Below are positions 46,819-58,952 of a DNA stretch of 64,000 nucleotides, piece after piece. The DNA lies in assembly GCA_026545765.1 (NCBI GenBank), contig CM048839.1, positions 19,468,566-19,532,565 on the forward strand, in the 5' to 3' direction. Under the pieces are notes generated by a model that was not told the origin of the DNA, searched no databases, and saw only the letters and a list, made by a program, of their open reading frames with translations. Origin of the DNA: Plantago major. Lineage: Eukaryota > Streptophyta > Magnoliopsida > Lamiales > Plantaginaceae. A program made the translations under genes and the position numbers. How positions within the stretch are numbered: the stretch's first letter is position 1; every line of letters begins with the position of its first letter.

Positions 46819-49357
46819 CTGTCATCAGCAGCTAGAATCAAACAGACTACTGAATATGGATCTGAGAGGTATATTTCTTATTCTTCTATGCTTTCTTGAA
46901 AGTTTTAGATCATAACCAAAGAGCTTTTTAAAGTGTGATCGATATATGCTGTAGATAGTATGCAATAATAATGTCGTGATTGAAACATTTGGTAAAAGAA
47001 GCAGCTAAAGCAGCCAAAATGCCACTTCACTTGTGGTATTATTTTGTGGGTTGGCTAGAGATTGGCAAGGGACCAAGAGTGTGATCAGTCACATGCCCAA
47101 GTTGCTGCCTACAATGATATTAATCAATTTGATATATTATAATGGCAATTATTATTATTCCCACCAACTGATTGACACTGGTTCAAACAATTACTAAGCG
47201 CCAGATTTTGAAAAAAGTAGTAGTAGTAGTTTTTAACTTTTTATCTTCTGAAAACCTTTTGTGATTTTACTATGTTCATCATTTTTTTCACTTTACGGTG
47301 AAGTGTGAATGCAAGCATTGGTTTCCTGGCAAAGAAGTGCAAGACGCAGTTATCATAAAATAAAAACATCTGTCTTCTATATATATGTACATTATTTGAT
47401 CTTTTATATGACCTTCGTTAATTTCTTAACCTCCAAAACTTCATGTCGTAGCTGATGCATTTCTATGAGTTCCTAAGTCCGCTGATTTCATTCAAAGCAC
47501 CTGTCCATATTCTATAGTCCTGCATCGTGTATGGCATAACAAATTCTTGTGTCGCCTCCTCAAGTGTAATGGTGTTCCGTGTATACCTAGTTTAGAACTA
47601 ATAACTTCGTTTCTCACCTTATCTTTGCATCTAAGCATGCGCATTTGGGTGAAAATGTTGCCATGGATTCTTTGGATACTAGATTTGCCAGTGCCAAATA
47701 AGACTTGTGGTAATCTAATAGGGTTCTGCGATTGTTTATGACTCAGTTCCATAAGAAGCCAAGATTTGTATTCCAGTGACCAGTATGATGATGTGTTGAT
47801 AATGATGCTTAAGGCTTTTCTATTAGGCAGAGATAATATATGCTTTTAAGGAATCTTGCTTTCCAGGGTGTGATTTTCTACTCACCTAATTTTTCAATAA
47901 TCCATTATGATTGGTTTTATTAATCATGTGACACCTTCAAAACTCAACTGTTCCTGTACCAGATCATATCATTGCTAATAATTTTGCTATGTGATACATC
48001 AATAGTTTAATTTTTAGTTTTTTTTCAAATTTCTTTGAAAGTGTGTTTTTTATCAACATGAGTAAAATTATACTACCTCCAATCTCAAATGTTTGACATA
48101 CTTACCTGATTTATATTGATACCATGTTGTCTTATTGTTTAGTAAAATTAAATCTTTTACTACACTTTCTCCCTCATAATACTTGATTTTTTTTATTTAT
48201 GTCATAAGGTTTTTTTAAGGGAAAAAAGATCTAAAATTTTACCTGAATTTAAGGCTTTTGCTTAGTGTCTCGATTTTATCCTTTAAGTATAGCTAAGTAT
48301 CCTGGATTAAAATCTTGGCTTCACAATATATTTTGCACATATGAAATTATGATTTTCTACAAATTAAAAAAAAAAAAAGTACTCCTATCTTCTTAAAACT
48401 TTTTAGCGGCCGTTTAGTTTGGAGTGTTTTTTGGTGGTATTTTGAAAACACCCACCGAAATATTATGTTTGGTTACGCAAATTTGAAATATCACAGTCCG
48501 CGAAAAACCCGAACTCACAAAATACCGGAATTTCTAGCCCGTAAAATTTATTCTTTGAAATCCCATATTCTTACCTATAGTGAGTTATTGAGATGGTTCA
48601 TAATTTTTTTAATTGTATTCTATGAACTGAATTATCAAATATCTTTCATAATTTTTCGAACATCTTACTCTCATTTTAAGCAATGGTTCGTGCTAGCTAT
48701 ATCCTATATTATTAAACGGTTTGGGTGTGTGAACCGGTTTTTTCTACCCTACAGCATGATGCACTAACTCCTGGTGCTTTAATGTATTGTACAGTACAAC
48801 ATTTAATACATATGATACATCCATGGAATATAAAGATGTTTTATTACGTAAGGCATGGTTCTTTCAAGGTCAAACACGTATTGTCTACGTGGAAAGATGG
48901 CCTATTACATCACCCGCCAACTTGTTATATTCCTTTTCCACTTGGTATTTATATACTTCTAGTATATCTGATGAAATTCGTATTATTCTGGCCAATTATA
49001 ACTGTTTTACGGCTTTATTGTATAAAATGTTCTTTTGATATTTTATTTTAATCACATGAGTTTTCTAATGCTAAAAACTATTGGAAAATCAATAAATTAC
49101 TAAATTATACGCATTTCTACAAATTCAAACTTTTAGATGAGAGTAAATTCAACCATGCACATTATCAGGCACTAAAGCATGCACATTATCAGGCACTAAA
49201 GTATGCCGCTTATAGAAAATAGGGGGAATAACATTTGTGGCGGGAGATTTGTACTTCAGCAAGGTTAGCACCTGGCAAATATAAAATTTCATTGGATTTT
49301 TTTTTAAAAAAATAAAATTTATTGATTTGACACTAAAAGTTGCATGAAGAATGACAC
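46819..49357. other. Promoter side of the giant gene and intergenic DNA
   Basis: The first few hundred bases should hold the 5' UTR and promoter of the giant minus-strand gene; no TATA box was assigned with confidence. A 27-bp tandem doublet (ATGCACATTATCAGGCACTA) sits at about 49155-49205. The stretch from 48411 starts GCGGCCGTTTAGTTTGGAGT, which resembles a DNA-transposon terminus, without a found partner. No gene. Confidence 0.3.
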
Positions 49358-49360
49358 TTA

Positions 49361-49489
49361 GGCCTTTTGTTGGCTCTTCATTCGATTCGATTAGTTGATT
49401 CTGCTTGGTTATATTTTATCTACAATTGATTTAGTTGATTCAATTAATTCGATTCGATTCAGAAAATTGCAGTTGAAGAGAACAGATCC
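49361..49489. mobile_element. ATTCG-type MITE (PIF/Harbinger-like)
   Basis: A 129-bp copy with TTA on both sides (49358-49360, 49490-49492). It starts GGCCTTTTGTTGGCTCTTCA, ends AGTTGAAGAGAACAGATCC, and has ATTCGATTCG near both ends. The TGCTTGGTTATATTTTATCT core is identical to the neighbour at 49559. Confidence 0.75.
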
Positions 49490-49558
49490 TTAGTCTCCAA
49501 AATGATAAAGTAACATGGTTCCATACTTCCATTTGATCCCAATGCCACTTTGCATTTA

Positions 49559-49682
49559 GGCTCTGTTCTTTTCAACTTAAAACTCATTCGATCAGGTTGA
49601 TTCGGTTAATTCGATTCTGCTTGGTTATATTTTATCTACAATTGATTCGATTCGAAGAATTTCAGTTGAAAAGAACAGAGTC
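49559..49682. mobile_element. ATTCG-type MITE (PIF/Harbinger-like), best-preserved ends
   Basis: A 124-bp copy with perfect TTA duplication (49556-49558, 49683-49685). Left end GGCTCTGTTCTTTTCAACTT; right end in reverse complement GACTCTGTTCTTTTCAACTG, a near-perfect 20-bp inverted repeat. There is no coding capacity. Confidence 0.8.
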
Positions 49683-49685
49683 TTA

Positions 49686-51284
49686 GTCCCTAAAATTTCA
49701 TTAGATGTTGATTGGTAATATTTTCAATAATCTAATATTCCGAGATTTTAGGTGATATGAAATCCTATAGGCATCCAAATCTCTAAAAAAATTCCTAACA
49801 TGAAAAATTGAGAGGAGGATTAGTCGAAAAGCAACGATCTTAATCAAACCGACCAAGCAAAATTTTAGTTGTCTTTCCCTGCCGCCCATTGCGTGGATAA
49901 GTTCCAGTGCTCACTGTGCTTTCTCTTTCGAGTAAACTTAATTAATACTAATGCATTTAGATTAGATAGTGACTGAATTAAATCTCGGCCAAAACTGATT
50001 GAAATTTCTCCAAATTTAAGCTATTGCACACGATGATATGAAATCTCAAAATTTTATACAAGTACTCGATCTATATTCTTTCTCCATTTTTAATTTCTTG
50101 TCACATGTAATAATGCAGGTTTCCCGACTTGACATAGAGTTAAGTGCCGTATCCATAGTTAAAAGTTTAGTTTTTCCCCACTTATCCTCTCTTCAATATA
50201 CTTTTTCAGTTAAAGTTAACAACCTTAAAACAATTAAATTAACCTTAAAAAATCAAACTCATCACATCTTTTTTACACACTTCTTATATACCATATAATA
50301 ACAATCCTATAAGCCTATAAAGTTTTAACACTATTCCAAACACCATAATCTATATTTAACTAAATTACTATTTATCAACTAATTTCTTTCCTAATTCGGA
50401 TTTGTAACTTTATATCAAACAACCATTTTATTTTTCCAAGATAATCAAACATGATGGTGAATTAATGTGATGGTGTTTTATGGTTTTCTTTTTCTTTTGC
50501 ATTTTGTGGGTTCCGTTTGGACCTTTTAGTTGTATTTGACACGACCTAATCAATCAATCTTATAATAAATTTGTTTGTTAAATGGTAAAAAAGTAACTAA
50601 TTGGTTAACTATTTTTAAATAAAAGTTACTGTAGTTAGAGTTCCAAAATTTCAAGGGGGCAAACTTTCAATTATTTTAATCATCTAATAAGTAATAATGT
50701 CTAATTTATCGGCTAGTCTTCTATCTATTTTAAATTGTACAGCCTTGTTTCACTTAATAAAACCATGCAATGATGTAATTGCCAAATGTGGGGAATAGTT
50801 GGATGGCTGCTAGCTCTCCCATTGGGTTTTGGTCATTTTAGTCGCCAGTCCATTTCGAAAATGACCATGGTTTTTGGTTTTGGGGTTTGTCCAAATACTC
50901 GCAGTTTGGTTGCCTTTTTGTTGACCCGAAAAAATGAATTATTTAAAATAATCCAATTTTACCAGTCCGCCTCAAGCCCTCAAATTTGTACATGAATAAT
51001 CCAATTTCAAATACCTTCTATGAGGAGGTATTTACTTTTGGATTATCTCATTCCTCGTGAAATGTCTAATTTTATACAAACTTTCCATTAATTACTAAAT
51101 ATGTCATCTCAATCCAAGAATACCAATCGATTCACATCAATGCACTTTTTTTTTTCTTACTAATTTCCACATTCCATTTCTTCTTTTATATTTTCCTAGT
51201 TTTGAACTCTTTCTTTTTCATTTTTTCCGTTTCCTAGTTTCCACCTTCCTTTTTTTTTTCCTAATTGTTTCATAGTTTTGCACC
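49686..51284. other. Intergenic DNA
   Basis: AT-rich with T-rich tracts near 51148-51260. No gene or named element. Confidence 0.3.
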
Positions 51285-51289
51285 CTTTC

Positions 51290-51851
51290 TGTTAATCAAA
51301 TCAACCCAATTCAATCCAATAAACTCCAAACAAACCAACAAACAAACGCAAGGAAATAAACACAAGATTTAACGTGGTTCGACAATTGTCTACGTCCACG
51401 GGATAACCAAGATTTCTATTAATCAAGAACCAAAACGCAGTTTACAAGGAATCGACCAAACCTCCCGAGTTTCAAGCTACACACTCTTCTGTTCTCTCTT
51501 CCTCACTGTGTTTCTCTCAAGAAATCTCAATGCGTTCTCTCTATGTTCTCATCGATAATGTAGTACCTACATGTGTATATATACTAGAGAAATTAACATA
51601 CATTCCCTTTCCTAATCATAAACTAATTCTTTCCCAACTAGAAAAGAAACCTTCAACGCCAAGTAAAAGAAATCCCAGTTAGATTCGACTTCTAACTGTC
51701 CCTGTGTTCACACCACACAACAATCTTCTCAGTGTTATATACAAGTGTCTTCAGCACACTCTAACACCACACATCCATTATCCTTGTCATCAGTGTTTTC
51801 AGTACACCATGCTCCATTACTTCCTTTAATATTAAGCTAACCGGCTTCACA
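51290..51851 (-). repeat. 3' LTR of the copia element
   Basis: 562 bp, TG...CA on the plus strand, flanked outside by CTTTC. It matches 57128-57689 with substitutions only, as far as I can see. Confidence 0.92.
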
Positions 51852-51955
51852 ATTCTCCACCTTAGCATCATATTAATGTAACCACAATATACCACACCAT
51901 TCATGTCCCTAGAGTTAGGACACAACCCTTCCTTCCATCAACTTGATAGAACTTA

Positions 51956-53041
51956 CACTAAAAGAATCCATCCGTAACGGGACGGAAAGGGGCGACGGAT
52001 TTTATCCGTCGCCCCTGTAGCGACGGATCGCTACTTGGGGCGACGGATTCTATCCGTCGCCCCGTTTGGCGACGGATAAAGGTTATCAAATTCGTAGCGA
52101 CGGATAAAATTATCCGTCGCTTCTGAGCGTTGACAAAATTAAAAAAAAAAAAAAAATTTCCGCGACGGATAGATTTATCCGTCGATACACGGCCGGAAAA
52201 AAAAAAAAAAAAACATTAGCGACGGATAGATCTAGATCTATCCGTCGCTAAAAACCTAAAAAAAATATAATATATCTCCTCCACCACCTCCTTTTCTCCA
52301 CTACTTCTCCTCTCCTCCTCCCACCACCACCTTTCTCCTCCCACCACCACCATCCTCCACCACCACCATCTCCTCCCACCACCACCATCCTCCACCACCA
52401 CCATCTCCTCCACCACCTTTCTCCTCCCACCACCACCATCCTCCACCACCATCTCCACCACCACCTCCTTTCCTCCACCACCATCTCACCACCACCACCA
52501 CCACCACCACCTCTCTCCTCCCACCACCACCACCACCCACCACCATCCTCCACCACCACCATCTCCTCCACCCCCTCCTGTCCTCCACCATCCTCCTCCA
52601 CCCCCATCTCCACCACAACCACCTCTCGACTCCCACCACCACCGCACCACCACCCTGCCACCACCACCATCTCCTCCACCACCACCACCCTGCCACCACC
52701 ACCATCTCCTCCACCACCCTTCCACCACCACCACCACCCACCACCACCACACCCAGCTTGCACCACACGCCACCACCGCACCACCATCGCTGAATTAATC
52801 CGTATCTGAATATAAAAATTCGTATCTGATTTTAATAAATAAATGACGGATAGATCTATCCGTCGCCCCATAATCATTTTTTTTAAAAAAGGTCAATCCG
52901 TCCGTCGTAATTGAATGACGGATTTTATCCGTCGCCAGCGGCTCAGGGCGGATTTTATCCGTCGCCCGATCCGTGCGCCAGAGCTGACGGATGAACTGCA
53001 AGCGGATCTATCCGTCGCTACAGCCCAGATTTTTTGTAGTG
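51956..53041. mobile_element. Nested non-autonomous CACTA element
   Basis: It starts CACTAAAAGAATCCATCCGT, and its other end in reverse complement reads CACTACAAAAAATCTGGGCT. The TTA 3-bp target duplication is perfect (51953-51955, 53042-53044). Many GACGGAT / ATCCGTC words in both orientations sit within about 250 bp of each end, as expected of CACTA subterminal repeats. The 1086-bp body has no transposase and is mostly CCACC microsatellite. It interrupts the last codons of the host copia pol region. Confidence 0.88.
52263..52794. repeat. CCACC / CTCCTCCA microsatellite inside the CACTA element
   Basis: About 530 bp of CCACCACCACCATCTCCTCC-type repeat with slight variation. It generates long Gly/Trp/Val-rich open frames on the minus strand that are artefacts of composition. 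Confidence 0.9.
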
Positions 53042-53044
53042 TTA

Positions 53045-53764
53045 GACACGATCCAAACTTCATCACAGAAATTGACTTAGTAAATCCATCCGCCGGTTTA
53101 ACATCTGTACTGATCTTCTCAATCTTGATAGTACCCTTCTCAACTTCATCTCTGACAAAGTGAAACTTTATATCAATGTGTTTGGACCTGTCATAGTAAG
53201 CTTGATGTTTTGACAAATGAATTGCACTTTGACTGTCACAAAATATAGTCACGGTGGTTATGCAACGAATCGCCCTGAAATTCCCTTGAGCCAAATAGCT
53301 TCTTTCACAGCTTCCGTCATGGCCATAAATCCTGCCTCTGTAGTTGATAATGCAACCACATGTTGATGAGTAGACTTCTAACTCACTGCTGTACTAAATA
53401 ATGTGAATACATATCCAGTTAAAGACTTCCTTGTATCCAAGTTTGCAGCATAATCCGAGTCGACATATCCAATCAGTGCATCATTCCTCGTCTGGTGTTG
53501 CTCAAACACCAATCCCAGTCTAATCGAACCACCAATATACCTGAGCAGCCACTTAATTGCTTCCCAATGGTCCTTGCCAGGATTACCCATATACCTGCTT
53601 ACTGAGCTCATTGCATGAGCCAAATCTGGCTTGCAACATACTATGGAATACATAATCGACCCTATAGCATTAGCATACGGGGTGTTCTCCATACACCTCT
53701 TCTCTTCATCAGTATTAGGACAAGACTTATTAGATAACAGGCTCGAGACCCAGGAGGTGTTCAA
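53045..53764 (-). pseudogene. Copia RNase H region, broken
   Basis: Two frames together carry the RNase H part. The first is 53378-53764, with GSIMYSIVCCKPDLAHAMSS, VSRYMGNPGKDHW and GYVDSDYAANLDTRKSLTGY. The second is 53042-53294, with TIFCDSQSAIHLSKHQAYYD and RSKHIDIKFHFVRDEV. They are split by a frame change near 53300-53370 where the conserved STTEAE stretch should be. After FGSCLTL the frame runs into the nested CACTA element. Confidence 0.8.
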
Positions 53765-54389
53765 GATGCTTGGATTTGTGCATGTTAAATCTCCTTAACA
53801 CCTTCTCCAAATAAGCACTTTGATTCATAATGATCTTTCCATCACCTCCATGAATAATATCAATGCCCAGTATCCTCTTAGCTATTCCCAAGTCTATCAT
53901 CTCAAATTCTGACTTCAATAGATTCTTCACATGAGTGATTCCTTTCATATGCTTGCTTGCTATAAGCATGTCACCCACATAAATAAGCAAATATATCATG
54001 TCTTCGACATTCTCACCATAGAAGAAAACACAGGTGTCGTAGTCACACCGCCTGAACTTGTGACTCAACATAAACTTGTCAAATCTTCTATACCATTGCC
54101 TTGGACTCTGCTTAAGACCATATAGTGATCTCAACAATAAACAAGTCTTGTGCTCCTTGTCATCTACCTCAATACCCTCAGGTATCCTCATGTAAATCTC
54201 TTCATCCAGCTTCCCATGCAAGAATGCAGTAGTAACATCCATCTGATGTAAGTGTAGCTTAAATTGAGCTACCATAGCAATCAAGATTCTGATTGATCTA
54301 TGCTTCACCACTGGAGAAAAGATCTCATTGTAGTCAATACCTTCTCTTTGTGTGAAACCTCTAGCAACTAGTCTGGCTTTGTATTTCAC
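53730..54389 (-). pseudogene. Copia reverse transcriptase, active site YVGD
   Basis: A 219-residue frame opens KYKARLVARGFTQREGIDYN, followed by FSPVVKHRSIRILIAMVAQF and QMDVTTAFLHGKLDEEIYM, the classic copia RT sequence. The catalytic box reads YVGDMLIA at about residue 137; copia enzymes have YVDD here. Loss of that Asp should abolish polymerisation. Frame breaks lie on both sides. Confidence 0.88.
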
Positions 54390-55057
54390 CTTTTGCTCAC
54401 CATCAGCTCCAAGTTTCTTCTTAAAGATCCACTTACAACTGACAAGCTTCTTCCTTTAGGTATAGCTACGATATCCCATGTATGATTCTTTTCAAGTGAC
54501 AAGAGTTCTTGCTGTATAGCAATGCACCAACTATTCTTCTCTGAGCAACTTATAGCTCTTTGATAGTTCTCAGGCTCATAACAATCAATATACTCGGCAA
54601 TATTCAGTGCAATATACACCATATATGGATCTGCAATAGAGGTTCTAACTCTTGGTTCTCTATCTCTGATGAGTTGATAATCCACAACATCATCTGGATT
54701 ATTGAGCTCTATCCCTGTCCTTCTTCTGATCCCATGCCTCTCCACCTGATTATTCGATTCAGGCTCCACCTGATCATGTATGACAGTATTTCCCTGAGAT
54801 TCAGCATGCGGTGTTGTCAGAACACCATGGTCTGCGAAAACTAGTGTTATCACCACACCAGTGTCTGTCTGCTCCATATTCAGTGAATCTGGCACACCAT
54901 CTCCGACAGGCTCCACCTGACTGAGTGTTCTCTCAACACTGTCAGTATTCCTCAATAATGGCATCACATCTTCATGGAAAGTCACATCCCTGCTGATGAT
55001 GCATTTATTCACCCCTGGTTCTAAGCACCAAAGTTTGGATAACCAAGAAACAAGCAC
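54386..55057 (-). pseudogene. Copia integrase C-terminal / linker region
   Basis: This continues after the integrase core in a shifted frame, with ISRDVTFHED (the conserved 'sRDVxFdE' block) and, near the end, SCSEKNSWCIAIQQELLSLE and NHTWDIVAIPKG. These are the copia linker into RT. The expected KWIFKKK motif before RT is disrupted by another frame change near 54400-54460. Confidence 0.75.
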
Positions 55058-55617
55058 TTTACTGCTCTAGCCTCCAACTTATCTTGCTTAACATGAGCAT
55101 AAGCTAAGCATCCAAATACTTTGAGATATGAGTAGTCTGAATGAGTTCCTTTCCAAACCTCTTCAGGTGTCTTGAAACCAATAGCTGATGATGGACATAG
55201 GTTAATAAGATGCGCTGCCGTAGTCACAGCCTCTCCCCAAAATCTTTTTGACAAACCTGATCCAAGAAGCATGCACCTCACTCTTTCTAGGATTGTTCTA
55301 TTCATCCTTTCAACTACTCCATTCTGCTGTGGATTTCCAGGTACTGACTTGTGTCTCAAGATGCCCTTCCTAACACGGAAGGTATTAAATTCATTAGACA
55401 AGAATTCCAGCCCATTATCAGTTCTGATCACCTTGAGCTTCTTGTTCGTTTGATTATCCATCTCCACAAGCCATTCCTTGAATTTCATGAAAGTCTCATC
55501 CTTGGACTTCAATACGAACACCCACACTTTCCTTGACAGATCATCAATGATGGACATAAAATATCTACCTCCATTCCTAGTGGTGGTTCTCGTCGGTCCC
55601 CATAAATCTGCATGCAC
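55021..55617 (-). pseudogene. Copia integrase core
   Basis: A 198-residue frame has MHADLWGP, FMSIIDDLSRKVWVF, KVIRTDNGLEFLSNEF and PGNPQQNGVVERMNRTI, so the D-D-E catalytic triad is present. It ends KCLFLGYPNFGA before the frame shifts. It is separated from the protease frame by a shift near 55600-55640. Confidence 0.85.
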
Positions 55618-56714
55618 ATACTCAAGTATGTCCCGTGTGGTGTGTTTCCCAACACCATAACTGTTCTTCTCTTCCCTAACACATAGAGCTCACAAAGTTC
55701 CATCTTATGTATCTTGTCTCCACCTAAGAGTCCCTTCTTAGATAAATCCATAAGACCTTTCTCTCCAACATGTGCTAGTCTTCTATGCCATAGAACGGTG
55801 TTGTCAGAACACTGTCGGGTGTTCTCAGAACACTGTACACTGGAAGCTTCACCAGTTACAGTTTTTCCTTGTAGATAATACAATTTTCTCCTTTTCAGAG
55901 CCTGCATAACCACCTTATCACCCTTCTTAACCTGAAGGACACCATTATCACATGAATACTTGTATCCCTTAGTATCCATAGTTCCTAAGGATATCAAGTT
56001 CCTCTTCAAGTGTGGCACATACCTCACATTAAGCAAATCCCTTACCACTCCATCAAACATCTCAATTCTCACTATTCCCATACCCTTTATCATGCATGGT
56101 CTATCATCACCAAGAACAACTAATCCACAGTTTCTGTGCTCAAAAGTTGAAAACCATTCTCTAATAGGTGTCATATGAAATGAACAGCCTGAATCCATAA
56201 CCCATTCAGTTGATTGACTAGTTTGAGTGACTGAAAGTACCTCAGTAACAAGAGCTTCCGCAGTATGATAAGCCTCTGATTTGTTTGTAATGTCTGCGCC
56301 ATAATTAGTATTCGGTGTTGTCACCACACCCTTGCCTTTCTGCGCCTTTAGACTCATACAATCCTTCTTCAAGTGTCCTTGCTTCTTGCAATAATAACAC
56401 TTCCTTGTTTCAGGGCCATCCTTGTTATACTGAGCTTTCCTTTGATCTGGATATTGCTTCTTCTTTGGTGGAAACTTGTGATATTGTTTCACCATAAGGC
56501 TTTCACCAGTACTGAGTGTTGGTGGAACACCATCCTGGTCCAGCTCCCTTGATCTTAATGCAGATTCAATAGCCTCCATTGTCAATGCTTCTGTCCTCCC
56601 ATACACCAAAACATCCTTGAATGGAACAAGAGACCTAGAGAGTGAATTCAACAAGATAATTGCCTTGTCTTGGCTCCTCATTCTCATCAGTTTCCAGATT
56701 GTCATGGTGTGCAA
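55509..56714 (-). pseudogene. Copia gag C-terminus, CCHC knuckle, protease, pre-integrase
   Basis: In this 401-residue frame, residues about 18-70 match copia gag (AIILLNSLSRSLVPFKDVLV). The zinc knuckle CYYCKKQGHLKKDC is at 106-119 and the aspartic protease motif WVMDSGCSFHMT at 171-182. The pre-integrase block VLWHRRLAHVGEKGLMDLSK is near 307-326. The CxxC half of the integrase zinc site reads CELY, with the second Cys lost. After about residue 355 the frame is wrong. Confidence 0.85.
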
Positions 56715-57090
56715 CCATCTTCTTGAACAAATCCAACTGACTCATGATTGATTTTCCTTCAACCATCTTGAATGCAAATAGCCTCTGTTTTGCATAGATT
56801 TTATTTGCATCCGACTTGTCATTATACAATTCTTCTAGCTTCTCCCATATCTCTTTTGCCGATGAAAGATCACCGATTTCAATAAGAGCATTATCTCCCA
56901 GAGCTAATATCAAAGAACTGTAAGCCTTGAACTGTAAGAGCATCAGACAAAGTTGTTTCGAACTTCTCAGTCAGTGCGTCGACAACACCCTGCTGCATTA
57001 ACAGAGCCATCATCCTTCTCTTCCACAGACCAAGTCTGTCTTTCCTTCCAACGGTTTGAGGTCGAACTTTGGATACGCCATTGATGAATA
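56635..57090 (-). pseudogene. Copia gag N-terminal part, frameshifted
   Basis: Starting from a Met at about 57083 (MAYPKFDLKP), gag-like segments appear in different frames. GLWKRRMMALLMQQGVVDAL comes first, then IGDLSSAKEIWEKLEELYND and SANKIYAKQRLFAFKM-type sequence. At least two frame changes (near 57040 and 56950) and one near 56700 break it. Confidence 0.7.
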
Positions 57091-57127
57091 GATACCAGTT
57101 GATTCTCTTCCCACAAACACCGCCAAT

Positions 57128-57689
57128 TGTTAATCAAATCAACCCAATTCAATCCAATAAACTCCAAACCAACCAACAAACAAACGCAAGAAAATAAACA
57201 CAAGATTTAACGTGGTTCGACAATTGTCTACGTCCACGGGATAACCAAGATTTCTATTAATCAAGAACCAAAATGCAGTTTACAAGGAATTGACCAAACC
57301 TCCCGAGTTTCAAGCTACACGCTCCTCTGTTCTCTCTTCCTCACTGTGTTTCTCTCAAGAAATCTCAATCTGTTCTCTCTATGTTCTCATCGATAATCTA
57401 GTACCTACATGTGTATATATACTAGAGAAATCAACATACATTCCCTTTCCTAATCATAAACGAATTCTTTCCCAACTAGAAAAGAAACCTTCAACGCCAA
57501 GTAAAAGAAATCCCAGTTAGATTCGACTTCTAACTGTCCCTGTGTTCACACCACACAGCAATCTTCTCAGTGTTATATACAAGTGTCTTCAGCACACTCT
57601 AACACCACACATCCATTATCCCTGTCATCAGTGTTTTTAGTACACCATGCTCCATTACTTCCTTTAATATTAAGCTAACCGGCTTCACA
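57128..57689 (-). repeat. 5' LTR of the copia element
   Basis: 562 bp, partner of 51290-51851. A TATA-like TATATATACTAG lies at about 57414-57425. CTTTC follows at 57690-57694. Confidence 0.92.
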
Positions 57690-57694
57690 CTTTC

Positions 57695-58952
57695 TTTTCA
57701 TTTTGGACCCCTGTAATATTTATTTCTATTTTCTACTTATTTACTTATTAGACAATATTTTCCGTTTATACTTTTGTTTTTTGGTGTAGTTTATGTATTT
57801 ACATCAAAATTAATTTCGTTTGTTTAATAGTATAACCAACTTTTTAAAAGAATATTAAATAAAACAATACCAAATTATGATTTTCTTGAAAACATGGCCC
57901 GTCTTATCTAAAGACCGTCTCTCAGAAGACTTACTCTTTTATTTGTGCCCTACCTGACCTAAAATCCTGGCTCCGTCATTGACTTTGGCGTTTTACATGC
58001 TTTAAACTTATATGTTTAAAATGTAGGAAAAATTATGTTTAGATGGGATTATAAACATATGCGATGTCGATTTCAATCGACAAAAACAATTATTCTACGC
58101 ATGAGATGAAAAATATGGAATTATAAATTTAACTCATATGAAATATCGATCTTATAAGGAAATATGTATCCGTTAAGATAATTATTACACATATTAGAAA
58201 CAAAGTCTATAAACTAAATTTTAATGGTAAAGTCATATAAACTAAAAATCGATGCCAAAGTTATCAACAATGGCAACGTAACTATGGATGCAATAATTTC
58301 AAATATTTTCGGATAATATTGTATATGAAATTCACAAGATCAAAATTTCAGAAGTTCCCTATTAAACACGGGAATGTGGTAAAAATTTGCTCCCCAAATT
58401 TATGCTCACATGTAATTTTCACTAAATCAAATTGGAAATCAAACTCGATTTTATACAATAAGTGGAAAAACATAGAGGTATATCAGTAATTTCACTTTGC
58501 TTTATCCTACTGAATAATTCAAAATCAATTCAGAACCAAACTGGATTTTATTGAAAATAATCTAATTCGTAGAGTCCAACCAAACAAGACTTTTAGGCGA
58601 AAACCCCTAAACATAATTCAATTAATTAAATGGGCCGAATAATCCAGTTTTTCAAAATGAAATATCTCATTTCAAACCAAACGGGCACTTACGGTCCATA
58701 GCCCATCTTTGAAACGTCTTCTCATTTTCTTTTGTTTTGTTTCTATTTATCGCTAAATTATGCTTTGTTTTAAACGAACAAGCCGAGTCTTGGATATTAG
58801 GTTTACCATCTATTTTAGCACGTGATTTAATACATCCTGGTTACAAATCTGGGGTTTTGTGATGTCAATTTAGCTTTAGCTAGAGTGAAGTTAAAAAAAT
58901 TAACCATGTAGTATGAACTTTTCATGCTAATCAATGAAGCTTCTGCACATCA
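57695..58952. other. Intergenic DNA
   Basis: AT-rich with no gene. A phrase such as CTGGCTCCGTCATTG near 57966 looks like old retroelement debris. No termini were resolved. Confidence 0.3.

Larger units (their letters stand above)
51290..57689 (-). mobile_element. Ty1/copia LTR retrotransposon, complete but decayed
   Basis: Two 562-bp LTRs (51290-51851 and 57128-57689) bound the element, and CTTTC target duplications lie outside (51285-51289, 57690-57694). The coding strand is minus, so the right LTR is the 5' LTR. The domain order gag-protease-integrase-RT-RNase H is copia-type. A purine-rich tract GCTAAGGTGGAGAAT lies just inside the 3' LTR. No canonical initiator-tRNA primer site (TGGTATCAGAGC) is next to the 5' LTR; the sequence there reads TTGGCGGTGTTTGTGG. 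Several frame breaks and a mutated RT active site make it non-autonomous. The LTRs differ at about 14 sites by eye. A CACTA element is nested inside. Confidence 0.93.

Noticed and set aside
47492-47752. 86-codon minus-strand frame upstream of the giant gene
   Set aside because: No recognised family and no continuing exon. The basic low-information sequence is likely chance.
48465-49051. Overlapping plus-strand frames of 83-108 codons
   Set aside because: AT-rich and in two competing frames, with no motif. I considered organelle insertion and a viral remnant but recognised no such gene.
52216-52877. Long Gly/Trp/Val-rich minus-strand open frames
   Set aside because: They are read-outs of a CCACC microsatellite inside a CACTA element in several frames at once. 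There is no start context, domain or codon structure.
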